This document shows positions 5,341 to 7,188 of a stretch of DNA of 7,188 nucleotides, in pieces; position 1 is the first letter of the stretch; each line of letters begins with the position of its first letter. Location of the stretch: positions 1 through 7,188 of the forward strand of contig JBFXDI010000178.1 of NCBI GenBank assembly GCA_050181295.1, given 5' to 3'. The notes beneath the pieces are model-generated. The model was not told where the DNA came from. It was given only the letters and a program-made list of their open reading frames with translations, and ran no database searches. This DNA is from JBFXDI01 sp050181295 (GTDB lineage: Bacteria > Pseudomonadota > Alphaproteobacteria > Rhizobiales > Aestuariivirgaceae). Both the position numbers and the translations under genes were made by a program.

Positions 5341-6768
5341 ATGACATTCGAGACGCTCGGACTCAGCGACAGAGTCCTCGATGCGGTCAAAGCCGCAGGC
5401 TATTCCCAACCCACACCTATCCAGTCCGGCGCCATACCGGCCGCCCTCAAGCGTAAAGACGTTCTGGGCCTCGCCCAGACCGGCTCCGGCAAGACGGCGG
5501 CCTTCACGCTGCCGATGCTCACGCTTCTGGAAACCGGCCGCGCCAGGGCCCGTATGCCCCGGACGCTCGTGCTGGAGCCCACCCGCGAGCTCGCCGTCCA
5601 GGTGCACGAGGCCTTCGAGACGTTCGGCCGCAATCAGCGACTTACGGTTGCATTGCTGATCGGAGGCGTCTCTTTCGACGAGCAGAACGTCAAGATCGAC
5701 CGCGGCGCAGATGTGGTGATCGCCACGCCCGGAAGGCTCCTCGACCATCTGGAGCGCGGCAAGCTCCTGCTCCACGGCATCGAGATCCTGGTCATCGACG
5801 AGGCGGACCGGATGCTCGACATGGGCTTCATCCCCGACATCGAGCGCATCTGCAAGATCCTGCCGATCACGCGCCAGACGCTCTTCTTCTCGGCCACCAT
5901 GCCGCCCGAGATCCAGCGCATCACGAGCCAGTTCCTGCACGCGCCCGAGCGCGTCGAGGTTGCCCGTCCGGCGACCACGGCCGAATCGATCGAGCAGCGG
6001 CTCGTCAGGGCGCCCTCCGACCCCAAGGCCAAGCGTGAGACGCTGCGCCAGCTCATGCGGGCCCAGGGAGACGTCCGGAACGCCATCGTGTTCGCCAACC
6101 GGAAAACGACGGTCGGCGTGCTCGAAGCCTCGCTCAAGCGCCATGGCTTCAACGCCGGCGCGCTGCATGGCGACATGGACCAGCGCATGCGCCTGAAGAC
6201 GCTGGAGGCTTTCCGCGCCGGAGCGATCACCTACCTCATCGCATCGGACGTCGCGGCCCGCGGCCTCGACATTCCGGAAGTCAGCCACGTGTTCAATTTC
6301 GACGTGCCGGTGCATGCCGACGACTATGTGCATCGCGTCGGACGCACGGGCCGGGCGGGCCGTTTGGGCCACTCCTTCACGCTGGTGACACCGGCGGAGA
6401 TCAAGGCGGCCCGGGCCATCGAACAGCTCATCCAGCGGGAGATCCCCTGGCATGGCGATGCGCCTTCCGCCGAGGAAGGCGAAGCCGATGTGCCGCGCAC
6501 AAGGCGCGGCCGTTCCGGCGAAGGCAGGAAGCGGCAGCCGGCGAAGAGGGGCAAGGAGACGGCCCCCAAGCGCCAGCAGACGCCCGGCGACAGCCGCAAC
6601 AGCGAACAGCGCCCTGCCCCGGTGGCGGCCAAGCCGCAGGAGCCGCAGGGCGAGAAGAGGCGTGGCTCCCAGCCCCAGCAACGGGAACGGCAGCCGCGCG
6701 AGCCCGAGCTCTCGGGCTTCCATGCCGGCAACCTGCCGGCGTTCCTGGCGCGCCCGGTAAGGGTCTAG
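5341..6768 (+). CDS. rhlE: DEAD-box ATP-dependent RNA helicase, RhlE type
   Basis: This 475-residue cytoplasmic enzyme unwinds short RNA duplexes using ATP; relatives act in ribosome assembly, RNA decay and cold response. All motifs are present in order: Q motif GYSQPTPIQ (20-28), Walker A AQTGSGKT (45-52), PTRELAVQ (80-87), GG (108-109), TPGR (129-132), DEAD (153-156), SAT (184-186), VFAN (250-253), ARGLD (306-310) and HRVGRTGR (331-338). Residues about 372-458 form a low-complexity basic tail rich in Arg, Lys, Gln and Pro, probably disordered and RNA-binding. The last residues, LPAFLARPVRV, are less random and look like a short conserved end motif. I chose the ATG at 5341 because MTFETLGLS is the standard RhlE start; the same frame is open back to a TTG at 5221, but that extension is unlike the family. 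No clear ribosome site precedes the ATG. The gene follows the cobalamin protein by 162 bases with its own candidate promoter. Confidence 0.93.
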   Translation: MTFETLGLSDRVLDAVKAAGYSQPTPIQSGAIPAALKRKDVLGLAQTGSGKTAAFTLPMLTLLETGRARARMPRTLVLEPTRELAVQVHEAFETFGRNQRLTVALLIGGVSFDEQNVKIDRGADVVIATPGRLLDHLERGKLLLHGIEILVIDEADRMLDMGFIPDIERICKILPITRQTLFFSATMPPEIQRITSQFLHAPERVEVARPATTAESIEQRLVRAPSDPKAKRETLRQLMRAQGDVRNAIVFANRKTTVGVLEASLKRHGFNAGALHGDMDQRMRLKTLEAFRAGAITYLIASDVAARGLDIPEVSHVFNFDVPVHADDYVHRVGRTGRAGRLGHSFTLVTPAEIKAARAIEQLIQREIPWHGDAPSAEEGEADVPRTRRGRSGEGRKRQPAKRGKETAPKRQQTPGDSRNSEQRPAPVAAKPQEPQGEKRRGSQPQQRERQPREPELSGFHAGNLPAFLARPVRV

Positions 6769-6787
6769 CGAAGCTTTCCAGCGACCA

Positions 6788-6857
6788 CCGCTCGTCCCCG
6801 CGAAAGTGGGGACCCAAAGCCACGTCCCTGGATTCCCGCTTGCGCGGGAATGAGCGG
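6788..6857. repeat. 70-bp extragenic palindromic repeat between convergent genes
   Basis: The ends CCGCTCGTCCCCGCG (6788-6802) and CGCGGGAATGAGCGG (6843-6857) are inverted copies at 13 of 15 positions. Each also folds locally: GTCCCCGC (6794-6801) with GTGGGGAC (6806-6813) around a GAAA loop (one G-U pair), and ATTCCCGC (6832-6839) with GCGGGAAT (6844-6851) around TTGC. This is the common two-hairpin design of dispersed repeats in Rhizobiales genomes. It starts 19 bases after the rhlE stop and ends 8 bases before the stop of the convergent gene, a position where it could slow transcription from both sides. Confidence 0.75.
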
Positions 6858-6865
6858 ATTTCTAT

Positions 6866-7188
6866 TCAGCGCTTAGGTTTCGGGCGGCTTCGGCCGCCCT
6901 TCTTCTGGCCGGCCGGCGATCTGAGCGCGGCGGCATAGGCCATCCCGCACCATTCGGCCATGGCGTCCGGGTCCTCCAGGCACTGCTCGGGCGCCCGCCA
7001 GTAGGCCATGACGACGCGCTTGCCGCCGGCGGTCTCGTAGCTGAAGGGATCGAGGCCCTCGCGCTCGAAGGCTGTCTTGCTCTCCCCGTCCGCCTTGAAA
7101 TAGAGCGTGTCGTCGGCCACCAATCCAAACATCAGCCCTTCCCGGAAGAGGCCGTATCCGCCGAACATCCGCCGCGCGCCGACCGGCG
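6866..7188 (-). CDS. TfoX N-terminal-domain protein (5' end outside the window)
   Basis: The visible 106 or so residues read PVGARRMFGGYGLFREGLMF and onward to the stop at 6868-6866. RRMFGGYGLF is the hallmark of the TfoX N-terminal domain, followed by LVADDTLYFKAD, a typical second strand pair, then FSYETAGGKRVVMAYWRAPE. The ATG at 7168 inside the motif is not the true start; in-frame codons PVGARR continue to the edge and roughly 15-20 residues are missing. No C-terminal TfoX domain is present: after AYAAALRS the protein ends in a basic tail, GQKKGGRSRPKPKR. In Haemophilus and Vibrio the full-length TfoX/Sxy promotes competence gene expression; stand-alone N-domain proteins in alphaproteobacteria have no settled role, so I give no symbol. 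It converges on rhlE. Confidence 0.85.
   Translation of the reverse strand, partial: PVGARRMFGGYGLFREGLMFGLVADDTLYFKADGESKTAFEREGLDPFSYETAGGKRVVMAYWRAPEQCLEDPDAMAEWCGMAYAAALRSPAGQKKGGRSRPKPKR
6882..6906 (+). terminator. Intrinsic terminator for rhlE, lying inside the convergent TfoX-like gene
   Basis: GGGCGGC (6882-6888) pairs perfectly with GCCGCCC (6893-6899) around TTCG, closed by a C-G pair, which is the extra-stable cUUCGg tetraloop. TTCTTCT follows at 6900-6906. On the plus strand this is a good intrinsic terminator 113 bases past the rhlE stop. It lies within the last codons of the minus-strand gene; on that strand the stem is followed by GAAACC and would not terminate. Confidence 0.5.

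Noticed and set aside
5254..6723. 489-codon open frame on the minus strand
   Set aside because: It is antisense to rhlE, which has every DEAD-box motif; the product is low-complexity Arg/Leu/Ala-rich with no domain.

Overview
The window is GC-rich, compactly coded DNA from an alphaproteobacterium, most likely of the order Hyphomicrobiales (Rhizobiales). This rests on the ParE and RhlE sequences, the TfoX-N protein, the small secreted proteins and the style of the extragenic palindromic repeats. I cannot fix the genus; a Methylobacteriaceae/Microvirga-like source is only a guess.

Layout. Positions 1-124 hold the start of an IS30-family insertion sequence on the minus strand: a transposase N-terminus with a strong ribosome binding site, then the end of the element. 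It abuts a palindromic extragenic repeat (about 126-193), and a second, unrelated repeat follows (239-339). parE (topoisomerase IV subunit B) runs leftward from 2422 to 389. After a 141-bp divergent intergenic region come two small exported proteins on the plus strand: a 100-residue protein (2564-2866) and a Gly/Tyr-rich, basic-tailed 93-residue protein (3036-3317). The second has a 5' leader able to form alternative hairpins and is followed by a good intrinsic terminator. Next is a 587-residue protein (3415-5178) that fuses a mutase-like N-terminal region to a C-terminal base-off cobalamin-binding domain. A DEAD-box RNA helicase of the RhlE type follows (5341-6768). The window closes with a third palindromic repeat (6788-6857) and a convergent TfoX-N-domain gene that runs off the right edge.

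The genes do not form one pathway. parE and rhlE are housekeeping or stress functions. The two small secreted proteins are envelope or periplasmic proteins of unknown role. The point of most interest is the cobalamin protein. Its B12 domain matches the base-off/His-on spacing exactly (DxHxxG, 41 residues, SxY, 26 residues, GG). Its N-terminal part resembles, by eye, the catalytic chain of glutamate mutase more than methylmalonyl-CoA mutase, and no known substrate or partner gene lies beside it. It is a candidate for an uncharacterised single-chain adenosylcobalamin-dependent isomerase. Nothing else here suggests a defence, CRISPR or phage system.
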